The notes under the pieces are model-generated. The model was not told the origin of the DNA. It saw only the letters and a program-made list of their open reading frames with translations, and searched no databases. The position numbers were made by a program, and so were the translations under genes. From Armatimonadota bacterium (GTDB lineage Bacteria > Armatimonadota > HRBIN16), in NCBI GenBank assembly GCA_026003195.1, contig BPGU01000001.1, positions 729,398 through 793,397 on the forward strand: 64,000 nt of DNA. Reading direction: 5' to 3'. Positions 45,524 to 55,397 of the stretch are shown piece by piece (the stretch's first letter is position 1; each line of letters begins with the position of its first letter).

Positions 45524-45668
45524 CTGTTTGATACAGAGCCGTGTGTACCTGTTGCTCTCTTTTTTCACCTGACGAATGGTAAGAAGTTTCCGCGGAGAAC
45601 GATGAAGGCAACGGATAAGGTTCACTTGGAACGGGGCGTACGGGTACGAATACATCCCAGCGACCGGT

Positions 45669-46085
45669 TTGTACCATGTCGGCGCCCGGGAGTATGACCC
45701 GCGCACGGCAAGGTGGCTGCAGAGAGACCCGATTGACACCGCCTCCGGCGACCCGAACCTGTATCGGTATTGCGGGAATGACCCGATTAATGCGGTAGAC
45801 CAGGACGGTCAGTTCGCCTTCATCCCCGTCATCGTTGGAGGGGCTGCAATCGAGGCATTGTCAGGAACCCTGATTAGTGGCTTATAGGAACTTCACGGCT
45901 ACTTGCAGGGGCAAAGTTGGGATTGGCGTCATATCGGACGTGGCGCTGTTCTGGGAGCAATTGGAGGTGCTGTGGCAGCACCGGTTATTTCCCTGCTGAC
46001 TCCGGTTCTACCTGTAGGGCTGTCCGGTGGCATCATTGGCGGAGCGGTGGGGGCAGTACCTGCTAACCTGGTACAACAAGGTTTC
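45669..46085 (+). pseudogene. RHS tip 8, nonsense-interrupted and truncated
   Basis: RHS core begins upstream near 45620. YHVGAREYDPRTARWLQRDP, TASGDPNLYRYCGNDPINAV, then a Gly-rich pre-toxin (FAFIPVIVGGAAIEALSGTL). A TAG at 45885-45887 interrupts it, after which the same frame continues ELHGYLQGQSWDWRHIGRGA, VLGAIGGAVAAPVISLLTPV, GGIIGGAVGAVPANLVQQG. Homology ends around 46085, where a leftward STN-domain gene begins; no toxin or immunity gene follows. Confidence 0.72.
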
Positions 46086-46505
46086 AGCTGCGTAGTAGGC
46101 TGGCAAGCTGATGCTCAGTGCACCTTCGGTTGCCCACCGCGCGCCATAGTGTGCCTGTGCAAAGGCATCTTGCTGACGGCGCAGGGCTCCGTTCTTCGCT
46201 CTCAGTACGTATGTTTTGCCTATCTGCACAACCTCTCGCTGGTAAGTTTGGGCAAGTTTTTGAACGGCTTGCTCCAGCGACAGTCCGCGAATCTGCCATT
46301 GAGTCACAGGAGGGTCACCCGTAAGGTAAACGTCGCCCAGGATATTGACCTGGTATTGCTGTGCCAGCTTTTCGCAGGCGGCAGCGAAAGGGACAACGTC
46401 CTTCTGGGGTGTGTCCGCACCGTTCTGCTGAGCGAAGATGCCAGCGGTAGCAAGCCAGTACACAATGATGTGAATTGTAAACATGACACGAGTGTTTAAG
46501 TGCAT
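46008..46505 (-). CDS. Secreted STN (secretin/TonB short N-terminal) domain protein, 3' truncated
   Basis: Start ATG 46505 with GGAGG 7 bases upstream. Signal peptide (FTIHIIVYWLATAGIFAQQ), then an STN-like domain: VVPFAAACEKLAQQYQVNIL, WQIRGLSLEQAVQKLAQTYQ, VVQIGKTYVLRAKN. After about codon 140 the frame reads antisense through the end of RHS tip 8, so the original C-terminus has been cut off by the array. STN domains occur at the N-terminus of secretins and TonB receptors, and in DUF-type proteins of this phylum. Confidence 0.62.
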   Translation of the reverse strand: MHLNTRVMFTIHIIVYWLATAGIFAQQNGADTPQKDVVPFAAACEKLAQQYQVNILGDVYLTGDPPVTQWQIRGLSLEQAVQKLAQTYQREVVQIGKTYVLRAKNGALRRQQDAFAQAHYGARWATEGALSISLPAYYAAETLLYQVSRYCPHRSANDATGQPYR

Positions 46506-46612
46506 CGTTTACCTCCGTCTGACATTTCGGGAAGATACGATTGTGCGTACACGGGTGCCGCAGTGAAGCAAGCGACTGCTACCGCAGCAATAATAATGTG
46601 TTTCATGCTCAT
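46496..46612 (-). CDS. Small exported peptide gene
   Basis: 38 codons. ATG 46612 follows GGGAGG with 6 bases between. MSMKHIIIAAVAVACFTAAP VYAQ is a clean signal peptide; the mature part would be only ~14 residues. Its stop overlaps the start of the STN gene, so it may couple translation of that gene or be the remnant of a longer secreted protein. Confidence 0.5.
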   Translation of the reverse strand: MSMKHIIIAAVAVACFTAAPVYAQSYLPEMSDGGKRCT

Positions 46613-46747
46613 TTCACACCTCCCTGTAGACTTTATGATAAGAGTATACATCGAAAAAAAAAGTGCAACCCCCAGCTTTGGACGAATCGTAGAAAAGGAA
46701 TCAGAGTGCGTTCACTGAGTATTACAACAAGTGGGAGATAGAAACCG

Positions 46748-47389
46748 ATGCGCGTTGTGATCATGCTCAACGGTCAACCGCCGCGGTGGGAGCTGCTTCG
46801 ATCCGTCGTGGAGGGAGCGGATGTGCTTGTCGGCGCGGATGCGGGGGCGATGCGCCTGCGGGAGGCGGGGTTGCGCATCGACTACGTGGTGGGAGATTTC
46901 GATTCCGTGTCCGCCGAACTGTTGCAATCTTTGCCTGCCGAAAGCGTGGTGCACGACCCCGGACAGGAGGATACCGACCTAGAGAAGGCACTGCGCTTTG
47001 CGGTCACGCGCTGGAACCAGCCGCAGGTGGTGGTAGTGGGCACTACAGGCGACCGCATCGACCACGTGCTGGGCAACGTGTGCGGCGCGGTGCGGTACGC
47101 CGATCGAGCCTTCATCCGCTTTGTGGAAGACCATTCCATCATCTACTTTGCCCATCGGCGGCTGCAGTTTGATGCGTCTGTGGGAACGACCGTCTCGTTG
47201 CTGCCTTTGGGAGAGACTGAGGGCGTGCGCACGCACGGGCTGAAGTGGGCATTGCATGGGGAGACGCTGACCCTTGGCACGCGTGGGGTGAGTAACGTCG
47301 TGGAGAGTTCACCGGTGAGCGTGGAGTGGGAGCGAGGACATCTGGTGGTGGTCAGACTGCTGGGTGAAGGGGAGCTGTTCCGGTGGTAG
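46748..47389 (+). CDS. thiN: Thiamine pyrophosphokinase
   Basis: 213 residues. Converts thiamine plus ATP to thiamine diphosphate and AMP. Motifs: ADAGAMRLREAG, VGDFDSVS, QEDTDLEKALRFA (Asp residues for Mg-ATP) and VGTTGDRIDHVLGN, then the C-terminal beta-sandwich with VSLLPLGETEGVRTHGLKW. Complete. First gene to the right of the RHS array; the symporter gene overlaps its end by 7 bases. Confidence 0.95.
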   Translation: MRVVIMLNGQPPRWELLRSVVEGADVLVGADAGAMRLREAGLRIDYVVGDFDSVSAELLQSLPAESVVHDPGQEDTDLEKALRFAVTRWNQPQVVVVGTTGDRIDHVLGNVCGAVRYADRAFIRFVEDHSIIYFAHRRLQFDASVGTTVSLLPLGETEGVRTHGLKWALHGETLTLGTRGVSNVVESSPVSVEWERGHLVVVRLLGEGELFRW

Positions 47390-48819
47390 GCGCGCTGGTG
47401 CATTTCTCAGCAGGTGATGTGCTGGTTTTGTGCGCTTTCCTGCTCGCCGTGTTGTGGGTGGGCTATTCCGCTCGGCGTAGCCTGCACGAAGGCGATGCGG
47501 CAGGCTATCTGGTCGCGGGGCGCACTGTCAGCCTGCCCGCGTTCGTCGCCACACTGGTGGCTACGTGGTACGGCGGCATTCTGGGGGTCGGGGAGTTTAG
47601 CTACTCCTACGGCGTGTCCAACTGGGTGGTGTTCGGGCTGCCATACTATGTTTTCGCTCTGCTGTTCGCGTGGCTGCTGGCACCTCGGGTACGCGAGGCA
47701 GAGCTGTACACCATCCCCGACAGGTTATACGGCATTTACGGGCGCGCCTGTGGGGTGTTTGGCTCTTTGTTGACCTTCTGTATGACCACTCCTGCTCCCT
47801 ACACGCTGATTCTGGGGGTGCTGTTCCAGCTGCTGTTCGGGGGAAACCTGCTGGTCTGGCTGATAGTGGGCACGGTACTCAGCACCATTTACCTGTATCG
47901 CGGCGGTCTGCACGCCGACGTGCGGGTGAACATCCTGGAGTTCCTGATGATGTTCGGCGGTTTTGCGATTATTATCCCGTTTGTCATCAGCCGGTATGGC
48001 GGACTGGATTTCCTGCGCCAGAACCTGCCCCCGCTGCACCTGACATGGCACGGCGGGAACACGGTGCAGTATATCGTGGTGTGGTTCTTCATCGCGCTGT
48101 GGACGCTCATTGACCCCGGTTTTCACCAGAGGTGCTACGCCGCGCGCTCGCCACAGGTAGCGAGATGGGGGATTGTGGTGAGTGTGTGTTGCTGGTTCGT
48201 GTTTGACCTGATGACCACCACTGCCGGGCTGTATGCGCGCGCGGTGCTGGGCGATAGCCTTCAGGACCCGAAGTTCGCCTATCCCGTGCTGGCGGAGCGA
48301 GTGCTGCCCCCTGTGGCCAAAGGCGTTTTCTTCGTGGGCATGTTCGCGACGGTGATGTCCACGGTGGTGAGCTACACCTTCCTCTCGGCGGTGACCTTCG
48401 GGCGTGACCTGCTCTGGCGGTGGCGTGGCGGTGAGGAGGCAGACGCCCTGCGCTACACCCGCTGGGGCATTACGCTGGTAGGTGTTCTGGCGATTGTGCT
48501 GGCGTGGAAGGTGCAGTCGGTGGTGAACTTGTGGTATCTCATCGGCTCGCTGTTTATCCCGGGCTTGTTATTGCCGCTGATGGGCAGTTATACGAGGCGG
48601 TTTCGGGTGTCTGCGCCCTTCGCGCTGGCGACGATGGTTCTGGGCTTTGGCACCTCACTGGGCTGGATGGTGTACGGAGCGATTGCTGGCAGGTTGCAGG
48701 ACCCCACTTTTCTGCAGCCGATGTATCCGGGGCTAGTGGTAGCGGTGGCGATATACACAGTGGGATGGATCGGGACGGGGCGAAAACTTGCTTCTGGGAT
48801 GCCCAATCCGGTATCATAA
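47383..48819 (+). CDS. Sodium:solute symporter (SSS family)
   Basis: 478 residues, about 13 hydrophobic segments. GTG 47383 overlaps the thiN stop. SSS motifs: DAAGYLVAGRTVSLPAFVAT (helix 1-2 region), ATWYGGILGVGEFSYSYGVS, LYTIPDRLYGIYGRACG, TLIDPGFHQRCYAARSP. Co-transcription with thiN suggests that it could bring in a vitamin or precursor, but SSS proteins also carry sugars, amino acids and organic acids. Substrate unassigned. Confidence 0.9.
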   Translation: MVGALVHFSAGDVLVLCAFLLAVLWVGYSARRSLHEGDAAGYLVAGRTVSLPAFVATLVATWYGGILGVGEFSYSYGVSNWVVFGLPYYVFALLFAWLLAPRVREAELYTIPDRLYGIYGRACGVFGSLLTFCMTTPAPYTLILGVLFQLLFGGNLLVWLIVGTVLSTIYLYRGGLHADVRVNILEFLMMFGGFAIIIPFVISRYGGLDFLRQNLPPLHLTWHGGNTVQYIVVWFFIALWTLIDPGFHQRCYAARSPQVARWGIVVSVCCWFVFDLMTTTAGLYARAVLGDSLQDPKFAYPVLAERVLPPVAKGVFFVGMFATVMSTVVSYTFLSAVTFGRDLLWRWRGGEEADALRYTRWGITLVGVLAIVLAWKVQSVVNLWYLIGSLFIPGLLLPLMGSYTRRFRVSAPFALATMVLGFGTSLGWMVYGAIAGRLQDPTFLQPMYPGLVVAVAIYTVGWIGTGRKLASGMPNPVS

Positions 48820-48883
48820 AGTTGGAAAAACACTCTGCATCACGCCGTAATCGGCAGGAGGGAAAAGAGTCTCTACGGACTGC

Positions 48884-50499
<1,616 letters not shown>

Positions 50500-50500
<1 letters not shown>

Positions 50501-51135
50501 TGAACGCGCTGTTTCTCACCTTTGAAGGCATCGAAGGAGCGGGCAAGAGCACTCTTGCCCGCTGGCTCTCCGAACGTCTTCTGCAAGAAGGTATCCCCAA
50601 CTGGTTGACTTATGAACCATGGGAGCCGCGCCTGCGACAGGTGTTACTGGAGCACAGTGACCTGCAGCGCGAAGAGGAACTCCTGCTGTTTCTTGCCGAC
50701 CGCGCCATCCACACCCGTCACATCCGCCAGGCTCTCGCTGAAGGAAAGACGGTCATCTGCGACCGCTATGCCGATTCCACGCTGGTCTATCAGGGCTACG
50801 CGCGCGGACTGGACATTGAGTGGGTACGCCACCTCAACCACTTTGCCACAGGCGGTCTTCAGCCTGTGCGTACCTATCTACTGGACTTGCCGGTGGAATT
50901 GGGACTGCAGCGCCAGCGCGAGCGCAACCGCATCGGTGCAGAAGAGATAGTCTTTCACGAAAGGGTACGCAAGGGTTTTTTGACGGAAGCGAGGCGGGAA
51001 CCCCAGCGATATCTGATCCTCGACGCCACCCGAACTCTGGAAGAACTTCAGGGGACGTTGTGGGAGGATGTCTGCAGGCTGCTGAGTACTGGCGCATCCG
51101 CACATGCCGAGCCACCATCGTGCAGGTCGGTTTGA
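50500..51135 (+). CDS. tmk: Thymidylate kinase
   Basis: 211 residues. Phosphorylates dTMP to dTDP. P-loop FEGIEGAGKSTLARWL, DRYADSTLVYQGYARGL (DRY/DRH motif), LLDLPVELGLQRQRERNR (LID arginines), C-terminal ILDATRTLEELQ. The FEGIEGAGKST loop lacks the usual Asp of DGxGKS, a common variant. It lies before darA and rnc; tmk followed by a DarA-type gene is a conserved pair in Gram-positives. Confidence 0.96.
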
Positions 51136-51161
51136 ACCTCCCGCAACACTTCCTGTATAAT
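51132..51161 (+). promoter_or_regulatory. Putative promoter of darA-rnc
   Basis: TTGAAC (51132-51137), 18-base spacer, TATAAT (51156-51161); AGGAGGGAAGG ribosome site of darA follows at 51180-51190. Confidence 0.65.
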
Positions 51162-51193
51162 AGAGGCGTCCCGTAGGGCAGGAGGGAAGGACG

Positions 51194-51523
51194 ATGAAAC
51201 TGGTCATCGCTGTCGTGCATGACCGCGACAAGAACAAGATTTCGGACACGTTGCTGCGCAACGGCTTCAAGTTCACCAAGGTAGCCAGCACGGGAGGGTT
51301 TCTGCGCGAAGGCAATGTGACGCTCTTCATCGGCGTAGAGGATGAGGACCTCGAACAGGTGCTGAGGCTCATCGGTGAAAGCTGCAAGACACGCGAGCAG
51401 TACGTGAACGTACTTCCGCCGGATGCCGCGCCGGTAGGGGCTTTCGTGCCGAACCCCGTGAAAGTGCTGGTGGGAGGGGCGATCGTCTTTGTGGTAAACG
51501 TGGAACGCTTCGAACGTTTCTAA
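51194..51523 (+). CDS. darA: Cyclic-di-AMP receptor, DarA/PstA (PII-like) family
   Basis: 109 residues. KLVIAVVHDRDKNKISDTLL, FKFTKVASTGGFLREGNVTL and FIGVEDEDLEQVLRLIGE are the PII-like ferredoxin fold and the c-di-AMP pocket (the TGGFLR loop). Trimeric signal protein of unknown output; its presence implies c-di-AMP signalling in the organism. Own promoter; the rnc start follows its stop by one base. Confidence 0.92.
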   Translation: MKLVIAVVHDRDKNKISDTLLRNGFKFTKVASTGGFLREGNVTLFIGVEDEDLEQVLRLIGESCKTREQYVNVLPPDAAPVGAFVPNPVKVLVGGAIVFVVNVERFERF

Positions 51524-51524
51524 C

Positions 51525-52238
51525 ATGTCTCCGCAGGAGTTCTGCCGGAAAATCCAGATTCCGGAACGATGCGCCCCGCTGGTGGAGCAGGCGTTGACGC
51601 ACCGCTCCGCGCTGGCAGAGGGAGCAGAAACCAGCAACGAACGGCTGGAGTTCCTCGGCGATGCGGTGCTGGGATTGATTGTCACCGAATATCTGTACAC
51701 CCTTTTCCCCGACTGCACCGAGGGTGATTTATCCCGTGCCCGTGCGCTGGTAGTCAGCCGACGCACGCTGGCTCAGGTGGCGAAACAGCTGGGCGTGGAA
51801 CAGGTATTGCGTCTGAGTGCGGGCGAGGAGGCACAGGGCGGGCGCCAGCGCAGCAGTATTCTGGCGGATGCCGTAGAGGCGTTGATCGCTGCAGTCTATC
51901 TACAGGCAGGCATGGAAGAGGCACGACGGTTTGTCTGGCGGATACTGGGCGATATCATCCAGAGAGCGCCTGGTGCGGCACGTGCCCACGACTATAAATC
52001 ACGCCTGCAGGAGAAGACACATGCCCTGCTTCGCCAGACCCCTGAATACGAGGTTATCTCTGAAAGCGGAGCAGACCACGACAAAACCTTCTGGGTGCAA
52101 GTGCGTCTGGGTGAGTTGGTATTGGGCGCGGGAACGGGCAAGAGCAAAAAAGAGGCGGAGCAAGCAGCGGCGCGTGAGGCGCTGGAGAAAATGGCATCGC
52201 TGGAAGGCTTGCCACGTGAAGCACAGAAATCAACCTAG
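51525..52238 (+). CDS. rnc: Ribonuclease III
   Basis: 237 residues. Cleaves double-stranded RNA (rRNA precursors and others). RNase III signature NERLEFLGDAVLGLIVTEYL (catalytic Glu/Asp), ILADAVEALIAAVYLQAG (second Asp/Glu pair), then a double-stranded RNA binding domain (DYKSRLQEKTHALLRQTPEY, GTGKSKKEAEQAAAREALEK). Complete. Start ATG 51525, translationally close to darA. Confidence 0.97.
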   Translation: MSPQEFCRKIQIPERCAPLVEQALTHRSALAEGAETSNERLEFLGDAVLGLIVTEYLYTLFPDCTEGDLSRARALVVSRRTLAQVAKQLGVEQVLRLSAGEEAQGGRQRSSILADAVEALIAAVYLQAGMEEARRFVWRILGDIIQRAPGAARAHDYKSRLQEKTHALLRQTPEYEVISESGADHDKTFWVQVRLGELVLGAGTGKSKKEAEQAAAREALEKMASLEGLPREAQKST

Positions 52239-52255
52239 AATCGTGCGAGAATGTA

Positions 52256-52284
52256 TTGACACATTGGGAGCAACGTTCTATAAT
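52256..52284 (+). promoter_or_regulatory. Consensus sigma70 promoter of the pseudopilin gene
   Basis: TTGACA (52256-52261), exactly 17 bases, TATAAT (52279-52284), both perfect. AAAGGAG at 52307-52313 serves the ATG at 52325. Predicts very strong expression. Confidence 0.88.
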
Positions 52285-52324
52285 GGGAATGAAGACAACC
52301 CTCTAGAAAGGAGCCTGAAGAACG

Positions 52325-53194
52325 ATGTTACGTCGTGCATTTACCCTGATCGAGCTGCTCGTGGTTATCGCGATTATCGCGATACTGGCAGCCATTCTGT
52401 TCCCCGTCTTCGCGCAGGCGCGCGAGAAGGCGCGGCAGTCCAACTGCATCTCCAACGTGAAGCAGATTCTGCTGGGCGCGCTGATGTACACGCAGGACTA
52501 CGATGAGAAGTTCCACCGACTGCTGGTGTGGAACCCTACCTGCTTTACCAACCCCAGTGCGTGTTCTTCCGGATGCCCTTCTCGGTGCTGGAACAACGAT
52601 CCCAATGGGCCCGACCAGACCATCGGTCCCGAGGATATGTTGAACCCGTACATCAAGAACACTGGTATTTGGGGTTGCCCCAGCGACGGCATTCCGCGTG
52701 ATGACTGCACCGGTCCGAACGGTACCTGGTACAAGATCAGCTACTCGTTCACTCACTTCCAGCCGGGTAGCTGGGAGAACACCGCTACCTTTGGGGTATG
52801 CGCCTACTATCCCATCAGTACGGCAGCAGGTGCCGCCAGCGCAGAATCCAAAACACAGTCCGAGATTGGACGACCGGGCGAAACAGCCATCATGTACGAG
52901 CTATGGACGACAGTGAGCTACGGGCGGAACTTCACCCACTGGCGCTGGGACAACCGCAACATCGCCGACCCTGCCTGGCCCGAAGCCCCCAACTACCTGA
53001 CGGTCAACTGGTGCGGACAGGGGGATGGACGTTTCGCAATGGGCAACCATAATAAGCTGATGACTCTCGGCTGGGCAGACGGTCACGCGAAAGCAATGCG
53101 GCGCAGCCAGATTATGTACTGGCCCTGGAATGACCAGGCAGTCGCGGAGCGACGTTTCAACTATCTGCACTGGAACGAAGCATTCAAACCCTGA
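52325..53194 (+). CDS. DUF1559-type pseudopilin with prepilin N-terminus
   Basis: 289 residues. [20 protein letters not shown] is a type IV prepilin/pseudopilin leader with the conserved Glu5; the residue before the cleavage site is Ala instead of Gly. The next stretch [19 protein letters not shown] and [18 protein letters not shown] is highly typical of Armatimonadota. The C-terminal [20 protein letters not shown] is the H-X9-DG motif region of the family. The protein probably forms or decorates surface fibres; function unknown. The perfect promoter suggests it is abundant. Confidence 0.9.
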   Translation: MLRRAFTLIELLVVIAIIAILAAILFPVFAQAREKARQSNCISNVKQILLGALMYTQDYDEKFHRLLVWNPTCFTNPSACSSGCPSRCWNNDPNGPDQTIGPEDMLNPYIKNTGIWGCPSDGIPRDDCTGPNGTWYKISYSFTHFQPGSWENTATFGVCAYYPISTAAGAASAESKTQSEIGRPGETAIMYELWTTVSYGRNFTHWRWDNRNIADPAWPEAPNYLTVNWCGQGDGRFAMGNHNKLMTLGWADGHAKAMRRSQIMYWPWNDQAVAERRFNYLHWNEAFKP

Positions 53195-53208
53195 GGAGTG
53201 CAAAAACC

Positions 53209-53430
53209 ATGTCTCAAGTACCTGCTAAATCCAACAAAGCCCTCATCTGGGTGATTATCGCAGTGGTCGCTGTTGCCATCGCGGCGTTCTCCGCGTACAA
53301 GTCGCTCATCCAGCCCCAGCAGGGCAAGAACGTCGGCTTTGTGGACATGTTCCCCGGCGGCAAGGCTGGCTTGATGAAAGGCGGTGAGTCGGCGGAGACG
53401 CAAGGCGGCGCGCCTGCAGACATGCGTTAA
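53209..53430 (+). CDS. Small single-pass membrane protein downstream of pseudopilin
   Basis: 73 residues. One membrane segment near the N-terminus (ALIWVIIAVVAVAIAAFSAY), then a Gly/Lys-rich polar tail (GFVDMFPGGKAGLMKGGES). It starts 15 bases after the pseudopilin stop and ends before a terminator, so the two form an operon. Similar short proteins often follow DUF1559 genes in this phylum and in Planctomycetes; function unknown. Confidence 0.75.
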   Translation: MSQVPAKSNKALIWVIIAVVAVAIAAFSAYKSLIQPQQGKNVGFVDMFPGGKAGLMKGGESAETQGGAPADMR

Positions 53431-53462
53431 GCGAAACCGCGACACGCTGTCGCAACGAGAGA

Positions 53463-53522
53463 GCGGAGGGACCTGCTGAAGGTGTGTGCGATCCCTGTGA
53501 GTCGGTCCCTCCTGCTTTTTTT
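53463..53522 (+). terminator. Intrinsic terminator after the pseudopilin operon
   Basis: Stem GCGGAGGGACC (53463-53473) with GGTCCCTCCTGC (53504-53515), about 30-base loop, then seven T (53516-53522). Confidence 0.85.
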
Positions 53523-53600
53523 GCCCTCTTCACAAAAGCCCCGTTTTAGCCAACATACTTATTGACACCCTTTTGCATGAATTCACAGGAGGTCGGTTAG

Positions 53601-54473
53601 ATGTTTGTGCTGATTGGGCTGGCGGTGGTGTTTGGCTCCATTCTGGTGGGCTACATCATGCATGGAGGCAAGGTGGCAGCGCTCATCCAGATTTCGGAGT
53701 TCATCATCATCGGCGGCGCGGCTTTTGGTGGCGTGATTATTGGCAATGGTATCTCCGGGGTGCAAACACTGATCAAAGCGGTGCTGGGGTTGTTAAAGCC
53801 GCCCCCGGTGAGCAAAGAGGGCTACATGGAGCTGTTACAGATGCTGTTTGCGCTCTTCACCCTGGCGCGCAAAGAAGGGTTGCTCGCGCTGGAACGGCAC
53901 GTGGAAAACCCCGAATCGAGCGAACTGTTTGCCCAGTACCCGGGCATCATGGCGAACCACCACGCAATGGAGTTTCTGTGTGATACGGTGAAGGTCATCC
54001 TGACGGGCGCGGTGGGGCATTACGAACTCTCCGACCTGATGGAGATAGACCTGGAGACGCACAAAGAGGAGGCACTGAAGCCCGCAAACATGCTTGCGAA
54101 GGTTGGTGACGCCATGCCGGGCTTCGGTATTGTGGCGGCGGTGCTGGGCGTGGTCATTACCATGCAGGCGATTAACGGTCCCCCGGAACAGATTGGCCAC
54201 AAGGTCGCAGCGGCTCTGGTAGGCACTTTCCTGGGTGTTTTGATGGCATATGGTATCTTCCAGCCTCTATCGCAGGCGGTGGAGGGGCGCGTGCACGCGG
54301 AGGAGGAGTACCTGCAGTGCATCCGCCATGCGTTGCTCTCGTTTGCACGTGGCGAATCGCCCATTACCTGTGTGGAGTTCGCCCGTCGGCAGATACCTCC
54401 AGCCTATCGCCCCAGCTTCCGCGAGATGGAAGAGAGCGTGAAGGGCACCGGTCGGCAGGCAGCGGCGGCATAG
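53601..54473 (+). CDS. motA: Flagellar motor stator protein MotA
   Basis: 290 residues, AGGAGG before ATG 53601. Four membrane helices as in MotA: FVLIGLAVVFGSILVGYIMH, ISEFIIIGGAAFGGVIIGNG, the late MPGFGIVAAVLGVVITMQAI and HKVAAALVGTFLGVLMAYGI. The cytoplasmic loop carries the rotor-contact region (ELLQMLFALFTLARKEGLLA, LERHVENPE). Forms the proton channel with MotB (gene 11 bases downstream). No other flagellar gene is in the window. Confidence 0.95.
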   Translation: MFVLIGLAVVFGSILVGYIMHGGKVAALIQISEFIIIGGAAFGGVIIGNGISGVQTLIKAVLGLLKPPPVSKEGYMELLQMLFALFTLARKEGLLALERHVENPESSELFAQYPGIMANHHAMEFLCDTVKVILTGAVGHYELSDLMEIDLETHKEEALKPANMLAKVGDAMPGFGIVAAVLGVVITMQAINGPPEQIGHKVAAALVGTFLGVLMAYGIFQPLSQAVEGRVHAEEEYLQCIRHALLSFARGESPITCVEFARRQIPPAYRPSFREMEESVKGTGRQAAAA

Positions 54474-54483
54474 GAGGTGAGCC

Positions 54484-55269
54484 ATGGCGGGCAGTGAAAA
54501 AGGCGGCGACATCCGCATCGTTAAGAAAAAGCATGGTGGGCACGGTCATCATGGCGGAGCATGGAAAGTGGCTTACGCTGACTTCGTGACCGCCATGATG
54601 GCGTTCTTCCTGGTGATGTGGATTATCGGGCTAAGCAAAGACATCAAAGAAGCCATCGCGGCGTATTTCAAGGACCCCGTCGGCTTCATGAAGGCGGTCA
54701 ACGAAGGGAAGCTGGCATTCAGTATATCACCGGATGACGGGGCAGCAAAAGCGTCCGAGAAGGACCAGCCTCAGCCCGGCGAGATCTCCGAGAAGCAGCG
54801 CATGGAGCTGGCAAAGAAGGAGATCGAAAAGATGGTAGAGGGTATGCCCGAGTTCAAGCACCTGAAGCCGTATGTGCAGATACAGATTGTGGATGAAGGG
54901 CTTCGGGTGGAGCTGCTGGAGAGCTCGCAGTCAGTGTTTTTCATGACGGGGAGTGCCGACCTCAATCCGCAGGCACGCCAGCTGCTGACACGCATGGCCA
55001 GATATCTTGCAAAATTGCCCAACCGCATCATCATCGAAGGGCATACCGATAGTCGTCCGTTTTCGGGCGGCGGGATGACCAACTGGGAACTTTCGGTGAA
55101 CCGGGCAAACAGCGCGCGGCGCATTTTAGAGGCGAGCGGCTTGCGTAAGGGGCAGATTTACGAAGTGCGCGGTTACGCCGACAACAAGCTGCGCGTGCCC
55201 AGCGACCCGTACCACTACTCCAACCGCCGCATCAGCCTGCTGATTGCGTACAGCAAGCAGCTCCAGTAA
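54484..55269 (+). CDS. motB: Flagellar motor stator protein MotB
   Basis: 261 residues. Single N-terminal membrane helix with the proton-carrying Asp33 in YADFVTAMMAFFLVMWIIGL, a plug/linker, and a C-terminal OmpA-like peptidoglycan-binding domain (FFMTGSADLNPQARQLLTRM, IIIEGHTDSRPF, NWELSVNRANSARRILEASG, NRRISLLI). Anchors the stator to the cell wall. Complete; Asp33 implies a working ion channel. The His/Lys-rich N-terminus (KKKHGGHGHHGGAWK) is unusual. Confidence 0.96.
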   Translation: MAGSEKGGDIRIVKKKHGGHGHHGGAWKVAYADFVTAMMAFFLVMWIIGLSKDIKEAIAAYFKDPVGFMKAVNEGKLAFSISPDDGAAKASEKDQPQPGEISEKQRMELAKKEIEKMVEGMPEFKHLKPYVQIQIVDEGLRVELLESSQSVFFMTGSADLNPQARQLLTRMARYLAKLPNRIIIEGHTDSRPFSGGGMTNWELSVNRANSARRILEASGLRKGQIYEVRGYADNKLRVPSDPYHYSNRRISLLIAYSKQLQ

Positions 55270-55295
55270 GGAGGTCTCTTTTGGTATTCTTGCGA

Positions 55296-55325
55296 TTGAC
55301 TTTACGCCCCGGCGGGTGCTATAAT
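55296..55325 (+). promoter_or_regulatory. Putative promoter of the S41 protease pair
   Basis: TTGACT (55296-55301), 18-base spacer, TATAAT (55320-55325). Excludes the long upstream start at 55281 and fits GTG 55398. Confidence 0.75.
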
Positions 55326-55397
55326 ACCTCTACGGGACAGATATATCACTTCGCCCGCCGGCGTCTACAAACCGGTATACGAAACGGAGGTTCATCA

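Noticed and set aside
36136-46085. Repeated RHS core considered as a CRISPR or integron array
   Set aside because: Repeats are coding, 100-330 bases long and irregularly spaced; no attC-like ends, integrase or cas genes accompany them.
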